This document shows, one piece after another, positions 49,727-60,525 of a stretch of 64,000 nucleotides of DNA. A model generated the notes under the pieces. That model was not told the DNA's origin, made no database searches, and saw nothing but the letters and a program-made list of their open reading frames with translations. The stretch comes from Phanerodontia chrysosporium. Its lineage: Eukaryota > Basidiomycota > Agaricomycetes > Polyporales > Phanerochaetaceae. Location: NCBI GenBank assembly GCA_001910725.1, contig MJGA01000016.1, forward strand, positions 310,001 through 374,000, given 5' to 3'. Position 1 is the first letter of the stretch, and each line of letters opens with the position of its first letter. A program made the position numbers and the translations under genes.

Positions 49727-51790
49727 ATGTCGCGCAGACGCGATGACGAAGACCCGATATCAAAAGCGCTGGCTCCCCCGAAAAATGAAACGCCAGAACA
49801 GATCCAGCAGCGGTTGTGCGCCGAGAGGAGGGCTGTAGAGAGAAGCCGGATCATCGACGCAGAGCTTCAGAACGCGGGGAGAAGGCTCGCAGAACAGAGC
49901 AGTGGCGTGCTTAAGATGCTCTTGCTCGGGCAGAGCGGTAGTGGTAGGCTCACTGGCTCTTGCTGTGTCACAAAGTCCGTTCGTTGATGGACGCGTATTT
50001 CTTCAGGCAAGACCACAGTGCTCAAAAGTAAGGGGACGCCGCGATATCAGTACCTGTACATCTGACGCCTGTGGTAGATATCCGTATGATGGAAGCTCCA
50101 GCTCAATGGAACGAGGAGCGCCCTCTCTGGCGCGTCGTCATCCTCCGCAACCTGCTCTGCGCCGTCGTGCTCATCGCGCAGGCCCTTGAGGACGCGATCC
50201 TGCATCCCGACGAGGAGGTTGAGCGCGTGCATGTCGTGCCGACGCCGTTCCACGGGTACGCGCGTCCGCGCGTCTCGGACGACTTCGACCCCGCTGTCAA
50301 CAACGCATCCACCACCTCGCTGATCCCGCCCGTGCCGCAGTTCGCTTATGATCACCACACCCTGAGGCTCAAGCTCGGCCCCCTCAGGACCCTTATCGAC
50401 GACCTAGAAGAGATATTGCATGGTTCGCGGCAGCTGGACCCTGAAGACACCAAGGTCGGTTCTCTGGTATCGTGTCCCTCGGTTGCAGTAGCCCTGATAT
50501 ACAACACAGGAATTCCACGTTCGCTCTCAAGAACAATGGATGATCAACGTCAAGGAGGACCGGAACTTCAGCAAATACATGACTGTCGTCAACATTGCTA
50601 CCCAGCTGCGCGGGGAGATCAAGGAACTGTGGAGCGATGGCGTTGTCCGGGCAGTACTCAAGCGACGCAGAGTCAGGCTGGACACCTCTGAAGAATAGTG
50701 CGTGTCACTGCTTTGCGTGCAGCGCACCTCATCTAACGTGTTCGCAGCTTTCTAGACCACTCGGAGCGCGTTGTGAGCAAAAATTACATGCCGACAGATA
50801 ATGACATCCTCCATGCCCGGCTGCCGACACTGGGAATTCAGGAATACTGCATCAAATTCTCGAATCCAGGTATGTCTCGCGCTCGCATACCCAGGGCAAT
50901 TCATTGACATGCAACTTAGCCGTACGCGCGGCGCTCAGTATCGACAAGTGGTGGATATACGACATCGGAGGGACGAGGAAACATGTGAGACGCCCCGACC
51001 TCTCTGTTAGCTCACATATTGATCACCGATATTAGAGAACAAAATGGGCACAGTACTTTGACGACGTGCACGTCATTCTGTTCCTCGCGCCAGTCCATCG
51101 CTTCGACGAGGCAGATGAAGACAAGCCCAGGAGTCGGCCGGCGACCAGGGACGGCTCCATGATGCACCACCGCGCAGAGGTTGGGAAAGAGCATCAAGTT
51201 GCATGAAGGACATGTTCGAACTGTGGCAGTCAATCTGTGCGAATGCACTTCTGCGAAAGGCCACGATGATTCGTAAGTTCCCTCACGAAGTCGACGTAGC
51301 TGGCGCTCATCGCTTGGACAGTGTTTCTGAACAAAATAGATCTCCTAGAGAAAAAAATCGCTGCGGGCAGGGACCCAAAAGCGCATATACCAGGACATTA
51401 TAACAGCAGGGACGCAGATAGTTACCTGACATGTAAGTCCACGTCATCAGCCTAAGCAATGGTACACTGACAGCCCGTGCGTCTGCTCAGGGCTAGACAA
51501 GCAGTTCCGAGCCGCTTTGAGGCTTGCAGAACAACAATCACAACCTAGACGGACCTGTTACGTATATCGTACAAGTGCTGTGGTGCGCATCTTGTTTGTG
51601 CTGCAGCAATCCTCGCGTTTAGCAAGATGTTCATGCAGGACACTACTCGAACAAAAGCTACACTGACTAGCAGTGGGTGTCTGGTTGTGACTCGGATATA
51701 TCACTGTCTGATGAACGCTCCGTTATTTCAGTCCAGACGATGCTCTTAGAGCAACGTATGAACCAGGGTGAGCATTCCGCTGGCTTATGA
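49727..51790 (+). CDS. Divergent heterotrimeric G-protein alpha subunit
   Basis: Exons: 49727-49943, 50007-50027 (21 nt), 50078-50454, 50510-50697, 50748-50869, 50920-50984, 51036-51132, 51199-51272, 51322-51432, 51491-51582, 51639-51672, 51732-51790. G1 is GQSGSGKTTVLK, completed by the 21-nt exon. G2 is DILHARLPTLGI, with the Arg and Thr. G3 is YDIGGTRK, where the usual catalytic Gln of DVGGQ is Thr. G4 is FLNKID and G5 lies in TSAVDTTRTKA. The helical domain has an insert (VPTPFHGYARPRV...). No clear N-terminal MG myristoylation signal; the start is MSRRRDD. The junction between exons 7 and 8 does not keep phase with the best GT/AG pair, so either a base is missing or a different splice site is used. 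Likely a basidiomycete-specific, weakly hydrolysing G-alpha. Confidence 0.82.
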
Positions 51791-52640
51791 GTAGAACGTG
51801 TCTCACCACCCCGTCGCAGTGCAACTCGTATGAGCCGCCATTCCTTCGACGTCGGAGCTGTGCTCGCATCTCGCCGTCACGTCGACATATAGTCCGCTTA
51901 GCTATCTTGGCTTACGGTTCGGAATCTATTGGCGACCACATAATGTTCGCTTCGGTACCTGCCCGAGATCTCATCAATTGGAGCTCGTTGCGTGTATCAC
52001 GACCTGCAGTGCCAAGCATATCGACAGGTTGCCGAGCTGCGTTGTATATCCTGCAGAGCGGCGCTGCGGCCTCTATTGACGTGCATTCCTCGAGCCAGGG
52101 TACCGGTGCTCGCTCGTCGCCATCGCATCCGAGTTGCTCGGTCCGACTTGGCCATTTTCTGCGTCTCGCGCCAGAGACTAGCTTGGTCAGGGGATAGGTT
52201 TTGTTGTTTCTATCGCGAGCTCTAACTATCTGCACTCGTCGTATCCGCAACGACGGCGCGTGTGGTGGCGGGCGTAGCTCACTGTGCGACCTATGCCATC
52301 ATTCACAAAGCCAGAGGTCGTTTGTCGCTGTGGATTCGGAGACGAGCGGCGTGGTGCGTCGAAAACATCACTGCCCCCGGGCACCCTGGACCTGGTGGAC
52401 TCTTCACCGCAGTCTGAGTACAGTGCTGATGTACGTTAACTCGCTGCTTTGCTGAGCAAACAAACGTGCTCATAAAATATCCATAGATCCGTGTCACGTC
52501 GCTGAGGCTCAAGTCATCTGGTCGTACAACTACAAAGGGAATATCCATCAAACCGCGTCGACATTGGGATATACAGTTCAGTAGGCTGTCATTTACCCAA
52601 TCATCCGCGTACCTCGTCGACTATGTCTGGAGCTCGTCGG
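51791..52640. other. Convergent intergenic region
   Basis: 850 bp between the G-alpha gene and the beta-rich gene; no feature recognised. Confidence 0.35.
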
Positions 52641-53453
52641 CTAGGTACTGGCCGCAGACGGACTGTCGTTGATCGTGACAGTAACTGATGATAGGGATGG
52701 GATCTCTTTGAGTGCTTGCATACAGTGACACCCCGCAGTCGTTGACTCACCGTCGAGATGGCCAGACAGAGAGAACGGACTGATGGTGACGTTCTGGAGG
52801 GGCACCGCACTGACGTTATTATTGGCCGAAGTGGGACACTCGAAGTCGATCTTGACGTGGGTTTGTTTCCCTGCGATGGTATACGCAACCCATCCTTGGG
52901 ACCGGCCCCCTGTGGACGGGTGCCACCCGTCGTCAGCGCGTGTCATCCGGCGACGGCATCCCACCTACAGAAAGAGCCCTCTACTCTCATGACCCCAGAG
53001 TTGCCTGGCGCGATGGCGGGAGGAGGTGCCTGGCTCAAGGTCCCGTCTTCGACATGGTAGCCTTCGATGATGAGGTTGGCGGCGGCGTGGTTTACGATCG
53101 TGACTCTGCTCCATGAGTCGCTGCCCTGGGGTGCCCCGCCGGACTGTACTCCGGTGGACTCGACGTTGTCAACGCTGCTGGCCTGGTGCTCTGTCGCCGT
53201 GTCTTCTGCTGGATGCTGTGAGTTCGCCTCGTGAGACACGTTGAGCGAGCACGTACAAGATCTGAAAGGTGTAGTACTCTGCTATTGTCTGCTCCAGCTC
53301 GTCCGTTTTATGCAGAGCAGCGCATACATCGGCAGGGAAACAGTTCCGGTGTCGCGACCCAGAGTCTACTGAATCGCTCAGACAGCAGCATGCGTGGTAG
53401 TGACCACGGAGTACTACACAAAGACGAATTGGCTGCCAGCTTTCAGGAGGCAT
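52641..53453 (-). CDS. Small beta-rich protein of unknown function (5' end uncertain)
   Basis: The 3' exons are 53210 or so to 52969, 52909-52751 and 52684-52641, in phase. The protein part reads SWSRVTIVNHAAANLIIEGY, PPPAIAPGNSGVMRVEGSF, GWVAYTIAGKQTHVKIDFEC and VTVTINDS. Alternating hydrophobic residues suggest a beta sandwich. The arrangement loosely recalls secreted fungal lectins or actinoporin/aegerolysin-like proteins, but no signature is complete and no assignment is made. An upstream exon starting at ATG 53453 (MPPESWQP...) and ending near YYTFQIL is plausible, but its junction does not keep phase. No signal peptide is visible in either part. Confidence 0.5.
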
Positions 53454-53984
53454 GTTCCTCCCTGCTGCATGTCGGCGAATCAGCTTGCAGCCTGGGCTGA
53501 GAGGTCCCTAGACATCAAGGTACGTGAGTCAACATGAATGCTCTGGTTCCTAGACGTGGACGTACGCTTTGTACAACAATGCAGGATGTTCTTTTGACAG
53601 CTCTAAAATGGATGTTTGCAATTCCGAAAGACCGTAGACATCGGCACACTCCTCAGAGCGATGGTTCTACCACGCGTGAACAGCCTGCCACAGGCTTACT
53701 GTCCGTACTCAGAATAACAGCGTGGCTACACGGTGCCTGGCAGTGTAGTCGGCGCAGGGATAGATGCGATGGCACCAGGAACGGGCCACTGGCGTCAAAC
53801 GTGCCCTGAAATTCAGATTTACTGCGATGAATATGGAAAGACATACAGCAAGAGTAACATGCACAACAATAGGAAGGGTCAGGTGTCGATAGCAATGACA
53901 GTGTACCTTCGTGAGTATAGTGTTCGCGGGGAGGATGGTCGCGGTCAACGCAACCGCGGGGGGTATACACAAGCAAAACCGTCT
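53454..53984. other. Intergenic
   Basis: 531 bp; promoter of the beta-rich gene and 3' flank of the lyase gene, nothing else seen. Confidence 0.35.
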
Positions 53985-55843
53985 TCACAAAAACTCCATG
54001 AACGACGCCACCATCACGACGGCGCACGCGCCATAGAGCATGCCATACGCACGCCACGCGCCACGTGCGGACGCTGCGTTGTCCTGTTTCGCGCCGTCGC
54101 CGCCCTTGGGCGTCGCGCTCGGGGTGGGGACGTCCGTGGCGATGTGGTAGCTCGTCGGGACGCTGTACGGCGCGCCCCACGTGACGGTGGCGCTCCCGCT
54201 CGCGAGCTGCGCCGCGTAGCCGCTGTCGCTGAGCGGCTGGCTCCAGAAGAAGCACGCGTCCGCGACGTACGCCGCGCCCTCCGCCTTCGCGAGGAAGCCC
54301 GAGTACTTGCCGCCCGCATCGCCGTACACGGCCGCGACGGCCGCGACGGGCGGGTACAGCTCCGCGACGTAGTTGGCCTCGACTGCGCCCGGCGGGATCG
54401 TCATCGCGTAGTCGAGCGCGTCCTGGATCGTCGCGCCTGCGTTGGTCGTCTTGTTCCATGCGACCACGCCGACGTACTCGCCGAGCCTGGCGTTCGTCTG
54501 TACGCGCACGGTGTGAGTGGGCGGTCGTGCGGCATTATGCGGTGAAACATACGATCATGGCGGCCAGGTTGTAAGCGCGATAGTGGTAGGGACGCGTACG
54601 TGCCGACTCGAGTGGCTATACGGAGATCATTTGAACACTAGGGTGGGTGTATGCGGTAGTAACACACACCTGGTCGCCATTCGCCGCAATCTGCCCCATG
54701 TAGATGCCGTTGAAGTACTCCTCGATAGTACTCTTCGCACCATCAGTGTCGCCAACCAAGATCTGGAGGGACGCGAGCTGATTGAAGTAGAACGAGCCAT
54801 GGTTGCTGCAGATAGCGGCCGTACGTTGACTAAATGCGCTCTGATGCTAGCGGAGATGACTCACTTGAGAGCCTTCCGCTCCTCCAAAGCAATCTCCGCA
54901 GTCGTTAGCCATTGAATGTACTCCTTGGCCCAGGATGTAAACGCAGCATCGATGTCCGCGGTCCACAGAGGCGCTTTTGCCTCGCGCAGAAGCAATATGG
55001 CGGACACGATCTTGGTCATGCACTTCAGGTCGCTGGATCAGGATCAGCAAAGATGCAACGCGATCCCGACGGAGGCGACCCACAGAATACCCGTGTGCGT
55101 GCCAACCTGGCCGGTAGGCCCTCCCTCCATTTGTGCGTAGTTGAGGTTGGGGTTCATCCTAGTATCCGGGGAAATGAACCAAGTGTTGATATAAAGAACG
55201 ACTCGGTTCGTGAACTCGTCGACACGCGTGAGCCCGTAGGCCAATGAGTTGTAGAGGATGGCGTCGGCCATAGTCTCGAAGTCCCCGATGTTGTTCACGA
55301 TACGATTGCCCTGGTTGAGCTTGCCATCCTTTTGCACGTAGTTACACTGCTGCCAAACTGCGGCGGGAGGTGGAATGAGTGTTTCGGAGGCGGGTGCACA
55401 GTGGCGGGCCTTACCTTCTTGCGGAGACAAAGCGGTCGTATTGTGGACGTTTGAGCAGTCTGGCCACCAGCTGGGCGACGGTGAACAGAGCGTACAACCT
55501 GGAGAAGGTCAAAGCGTACTATGGGGCCCAGCTCATGTAGTCATGGTTGTCTCCAGACGGCGGGGGAAAGGGCTTCTTGATGACGGCTTGATGTGGCGTG
55601 TGGTGTGAGCATACTGCGCGGGACTGTTTGAAGGCAGTGCTACTCACACCATGGACCTCCCTGGATGCTCGACGCGGCCCAGTCCAGAATTGTCTTGTTG
55701 GCAGGACCGAGGTTGGGGTAGGTGTTGTTGAGAATGTCCTGCGGGGAAATGAAGACGTTTGCGTAGTCGGTCAACGAGTGGACGGCAGGCACGGCGCCGA
55801 GGGCCGCGACCGCCAGGCAAAGGAGCGAGGAGCGGTGCTTCAT
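53985..55843 (-). CDS. GPI-anchored alginate-lyase-like polysaccharide lyase
   Basis: Fungal member of the alginate-lyase superfamily ((alpha/alpha) toroid fold). Exons on the minus strand: 55843-55648, 55586-55520, 55470-55415, 55357-55084, 55032-54865, 54805-54670, 54615-54553, 54497-53985 (490 residues). A signal peptide (MKHRSSLLCLAVAALGAVP) comes first. Conserved blocks follow: KPFPPPSGDNHDYMSWAPYW, WPDCSN, VNNIGDFETMADAI, NYAQMEGGPTGQVGTHTG, LDLKCMTKIV, NNHGSFYFNQLASL, ESARTRPYHYRAYNL and a C-terminal hydrophobic tail (GMLYGACAVVMVASFMEFL) that suits a GPI signal. Wood-decay fungi have no obvious alginate source, so the real substrate is probably another uronic-acid polymer; this is inference. 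Confidence 0.88.
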
Positions 55844-56399
55844 GGAGAACGGGACGACAAGGCGGACGACGGAGAAAGGACTCCGTAGGTAGTTATACAG
55901 GAACTGCCACCGCCCAACGTGATCGCATGTCCTGGTGCAAATCCGCCGTGCCTGGTCTTGGCGAACCTCCGCCGAGCGTCTACTTCCCATTCACGGCAGC
56001 CGATCTGTTTCGCGATCACTGCTTCGGGCCCGACGGGCTTTTGATGCGCTCTCTTTCTCGGGGCGCATCATTTGCATCAGGCTCAGCACGCGACTCCTCG
56101 ACCGACTCACATCCTGCAAAAACATGCCATCCAACCACCATCGCCCCGGCTGCGACGAGCGGCAGGAGTAAATCTTTGGGAAGCGCATGCCCTGCGCAGC
56201 ATGATCCCTGCTTGCCCACTACTGACCGTAGGCCTCGTGCACAGTCCTCACGCCCGCATTCGGCCTGCGCATGCGACGACAGATCTTGCATGCCAAGACC
56301 AGCGTCGACATTGCTTGCTTGCGCGTTGCTACCACGGCGAGTCATCCTCGACAAACTGGGCTCAACAACATCACAGAAACTCTTCGTTGACAGCCTCGG
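55844..56399. other. Intergenic
   Basis: 556 bp: lyase promoter, then the left edge of the duplicated segment. No gene recognised. Confidence 0.35.
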
Positions 56400-56595
56400 A
56401 TCTTTTGAGCGCTGCGTACCCGCACCGCTGGTTACAGCAGAAGCGTTTTCGTTCCCGCAGGTGCCTTCGCTTCGACACACAGACAGCTCAAAGCACACGA
56501 AGGACAGTGATCCCAGGTAATTATGAAATGCATTCCCCTGCTTCAAAACATCCAGTGAGTACACATGATATCGTAAGTTCATGATCGTAAAGTTC

Positions 56596-57605
56596 TCAAG
56601 GGCAACCAGCAGCGTAGGTGAGGACCCTGTTCCAGGTGGTCGAGACGCCAGTAGCAGGCCTGAACATCTGGAAAACGCTGTCAGCACTTCCCCTTGCGTT
56701 AACAGAGCAGGGGCACGTACAGCCTTGCCCTCAGCAACTTGCTTGCGCAGGGTGTCAATGCCGGCCTTCTGGCGCGTGGTCGAAGCCGTCTTTGCCTTCT
56801 CATCGATGGCGGCGTTGGCCTGGGTCGCTGCGCTGTTGATCATCGTCGCGGTGAGTGTGTCGAGTCTCGTCGCCAGCGCAGTTGTCTTGCTCCTGATGTC
56901 GCCATTCGCGAGATACGCCTTGACAGCCGTGAGCGCGGTCGACGCGGGCGCTTTACGTTGTCACCGAGTGCATGCTGCACGACGAGACGTTTCTGCGCGA
57001 TGGCGTGTCAGCGATACGCAGGACACGGCAGTCTGCGAGCGATACCCACCTCGGCGTTGACAGCCTTGTCGAGGAAGACGCTGTTGTCCTGGCCGTTAAT
57101 AGCATCGAGCAGTGGCTTGATGAGCGCCTCCTTTGTCGCAGTCGTCTTGATGCCGCCGCTCTCGAGGATCTTGTTCAGCGCAGTGCACGCGCCGTTGCCG
57201 TTCAGCGCCTGCTTGAGCACCTGCAGCTCAAGCGAATGGTCTGCCCGTCCGTTAGCACTCCGCCGGCCTGCGAAGCAGCGAATACTGACCACACTCGGTA
57301 TTCGCTGGCTGCGCGCCGGCCGCAGCCTTCGTGAGCTTGTTGTTGACCAGTGTGAAGCGCAAAGGATTTGCAAGACACCCCGCCTGGACCGCGCCGCGGC
57401 CTGGCATCTCACAGATCTCAATGCCAGAGAACGCACGCGACTGGAGCTCCTCCTGCGCGGTCAGTGGTAAGCAAACTGAAGCTAGCTATGTCGAAGGCGG
57501 CTGAACACCTACCCGGTATTGCAAGGAGCCCGAGCCGTACTGCGTGGGCGCAGCGAGCGCGGCGACGGCGAAGGACAGGGCGGTCATGAACTTGGCAGCG
57601 TACAT
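56596..57605 (-). CDS. Secreted protein B, paralogue of A (one frameshift)
   Basis: Same five-exon structure as A: 57605-57513, 57452-57290, 57240-57050, 56992-56721, 56667-56596. Signal peptide MYAAKFMTALSFAVAALAAP; the Cys-containing region and helical repeat-rich body match A closely (TATKEALIKPLLDAINGQDN, TRQKAGIDTLRKQVAEGKA). In exon 4 copy A has a CCCC run where B has CCC (plus-strand GGG at 56946-56948). Adding one base gives 792 nt, the expected length, so B is one base from intact. Either a recent pseudogene or a homopolymer error. Function unknown. Confidence 0.78.
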
Positions 57606-57748
57606 CGTGTAGAGAATAATTGAAAGCGTAGGGGAGGACTGTGAAGGAAAGTAGAGAATAAAAAGCGGTCGACCGTCCAGCGGCGATAAGAAAGCGAAAG
57701 AGAACTGAGAGGCGGGGGAATGAGGAACCCGACATAGACTGCGCTGCA

Positions 57749-57755
57749 TTTTATA
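57749..57755 (-). promoter_or_regulatory. TATA box of secreted protein B gene
   Basis: TATAAAA on the minus strand, about 145 bp before the start codon, conserved with copy A. Confidence 0.5.
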
Positions 57756-58416
57756 TCGTCGGTTTGCGGCTGTGTGGCGCTGCACTCGTCGTCGAGAAGT
57801 CCATGCCGCAGCATGGTACTCTTGCCAAGTCTCGTTTCAAACCAGAGGCGCATCGCGCCCAGCCCGTGATTCGGACGAGGTCTCCTGGATTTTCGTGTAT
57901 ATGCAAAGATGGTGTGAGGGATCAGTGCAGCGGTCATCATTGATACCACGGAGAGCCACGGGCTCACAGCGACATACTGATGGCCTCGCGGGCTCTGTTT
58001 GTATCTATTTGGCCCCAAATGGGTCTTCTGGCTTTTTGCCTCCGTGGAAAGAGCTACTTCAACTACGAACACTCTCATCACCCATCTCGGTTTCTTCTCT
58101 GGTTCGTGCAAAGTATTACGCTTCCAGCGTACTTCCTAACCTGGCGTTCAAGATACTGTGTTCTAACGCTGATGGCGACTCCTGTGAGAGTGTCAGGCAG
58201 ATCCGAGTCGTGCGCGCTCTGATGCCCCCTGGAGGCCTGATGTATTGTCGGGCTGCACCTCTCGAAACTTGACAACACCCGCCAGTCTGAAAAGGACCAT
58301 TCGACGCGTAGCTGCATACGGCTCTACGAACCATGTAGGCGCTGGGCTGTGACACGCGCTTGCATTCCGCCCGCTACCAGACGACGTCCCTCCGCATCAC
58401 ACTCCCGACTTACCGC

Positions 58417-60069
58417 ATGGCCTGGGACGAGGTCTGCGTGCTCTGCGGGATACGACCCCTATGCGGTCCAGTCTGGCTCTTGCCCTACGTGCACGAAGAC
58501 ACCGCTGCTGAAGCGAAGAGCATTGCCAGCGAGATATCCAGTCCCGCCGACGAGGCGACCATTGCGACACTCCATGATCTGCTACAGCGCAAGAGTCTGC
58601 TTGGGGAGCTCCCCGAGCTTGAAGGACGAATCCGCCTGGGGTACTCCGCGGACTGCCTCGCGATCGGCCTGTTCGACGCCTATGGTACGTACGTGCCGTG
58701 CGCGCACCACGGCGGCAGCAAACATCCAACGGGTGACGCTGTGTCTGTTCGCCGGGTACACCACGATGGCTCTCACATATTCATGGACCTAGTGACCGTG
58801 CGCGATGGCCAGCGTCATATCGAGAATTCTCGCCCGTCTTTCTGTCGCTCACGCGTCAACCCCGAGTCGTTCAGCATCTGGGTGCACCTCGAATGCGGCG
58901 CGTATCTCGAAGCATGGCTACAATGCCCACTCCCGCCCCGCATAGGCCGCAACGGGCAGTCGCTTGCACCTTGGCAGAGCTCTATGAGCTGGTCAACTCG
59001 CAGCGGGACCAGCCTGTCCGCGGCGAGCTCGCGCTCGCGTGCATCGACTACGGAGGGACGATGGACTCGGCGAGGTACGACGACCGGCTCCAAGATTTTG
59101 CCATCAGCATGCGACGAGGCTCGAAGCACACCGCGAAGGCCCTCCACGAGGGCTCATCTGGCGATGGACTTCTATACGCCTTGTTGGAGGACTGTCGTTA
59201 CTGGACGTGGATTCGACCAGATATGTAAGGCACGGCACACGAATTCGCTTCGCCATGCTCATACGTCTGGCTATAGCTGGCCTACACGACCTTCGCCGCT
59301 TCCCGAGTTGACTCCCATATTAACCACATACGTGGCGGAGCAGCCGCAAAGCCCCATTGCGCGTCTGCCGCAAGAGCTCCTCGCCGAAGTCCTGCAGGAC
59401 CTGGAGTTTCTATCGATATTTACACTAGCCATGACCTGCAAGCATCTCTATGGCCGAATCATGAACCGCAGCATGCTCATACATCACCTGTTGTACTCGA
59501 TGACCCACGCAGACGGTCCCATGCGCTGGATCTTCCCTATCGCCCAGCTCCCCGAGGAGCACGAGCGAGCCTATAAGCGATGGTCACTTGGATACCATGG
59601 GACCTAGAGGTCATCGTCGACACACCAGTGACATTCGATGAGGCGCTATTCGAGGAGGAAGAGGACGACGGCGGGAGTATTTGCCAGACGGATGCCAGCA
59701 CGATGACATGAGCGATCCCGATTCAGACAATGGTCGCTCTGATAGCGCAGAAGCGGACCTCGACGAAGAATTCGACGAGCCCATTCTCGACGTGCCTGTT
59801 CCACCTTCCACAACTCCTGCAGAGCGACCACAGAAGCCCCTTCCACTCTTCGACTCGACGTTCCCGCTCTTTGCCTTCCTTCGGACATGCTACACCGACG
59901 ATTCTATGCGCTCCCGCCGGCGACGGTGGATGTTGATCAAGCAGTTCGACAACTTTGGGCAAACTACCGTGCGCACGGATGGCAGCGGGATAGCTTTGCT
60001 CCTCCTGGTGTCGTTTGGGATGTTGGAGAGCCCGGCAGGCTGTCTTGTCAATGCGACAGGAGGGTGTAG
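58417..60069 (+). pseudogene. F-box protein I, tandem family, four frame lesions
   Basis: Exons 58417-59224 and 59277-60069. The N-terminal module begins MAWDEVCVLCGIRP and runs to LYELVNS; the F-box is in exon 2 (IARLPQELLAEVLQDLEFLS then IFTLAMTCKHLYGRIMN); an acidic part and a C-terminal block (FLRTCYTDDSMRSRRRRWML) follow. Compared with the neighbour at 60526, frame is lost near 58966, 59575, 59680 and 59953. Each is repaired by one base, after which both exons have exactly the right length. As an SCF substrate receptor it would recruit proteins for ubiquitination; targets unknown. Whether it is a real pseudogene or a series of sequence errors cannot be settled from the window. Confidence 0.65.
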
Positions 60070-60085
60070 GAGTGGAACGGCATGA

Positions 60086-60525
60086 GAGGTATAGGTGCGG
60101 CGGTCTCCAGCACCAAACCCGATGGTCGATGGCTGATACGCGATGTTACTTGGGGCATGTAGCCTCGATTGTCGCAAGCCTTGTCTGGGCGAATAATGAT
60201 GTACATATCATTCGTCGACGAATGTCTTGGTCCGTGCTAGTGAGCTGTCCATATGATACCAGTGTCATGAACCATTGGGCGCTACGAAAACTGAAGGTCT
60301 TGCACGCGTATCAGGCTCAGTGCATTATGTTTCTCAACATAAGAGTACTAGAGATGTGTTGACCATAAATCATGTTTGCAGATCCAGCTCAAACGGTTGC
60401 CCTGATAGTGCTGCTTAATTCAGCTCGGGCATCCCGCTGTCCGCGCCTAGTCAAACGCAGTCAAACGCAAACGGCGCGTGGGCAACGTCAGTCCTAACTT
60501 CGCCTCTAACCACTCGCACTGCACC
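60086..60525. other. Intergenic between tandem F-box genes
   Basis: 440 bp with no coding signal. Confidence 0.4.

Larger units (their letters stand above)
56400..58300 (-). repeat. Inverted segmental duplication, copy B
   Basis: Diverged inverted copy of 28330-30150, about 26 kb away. Promoter, TATA box, leader, exon layout and 3' flank are all conserved; the outer edges fade gradually. Confidence 0.85.
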
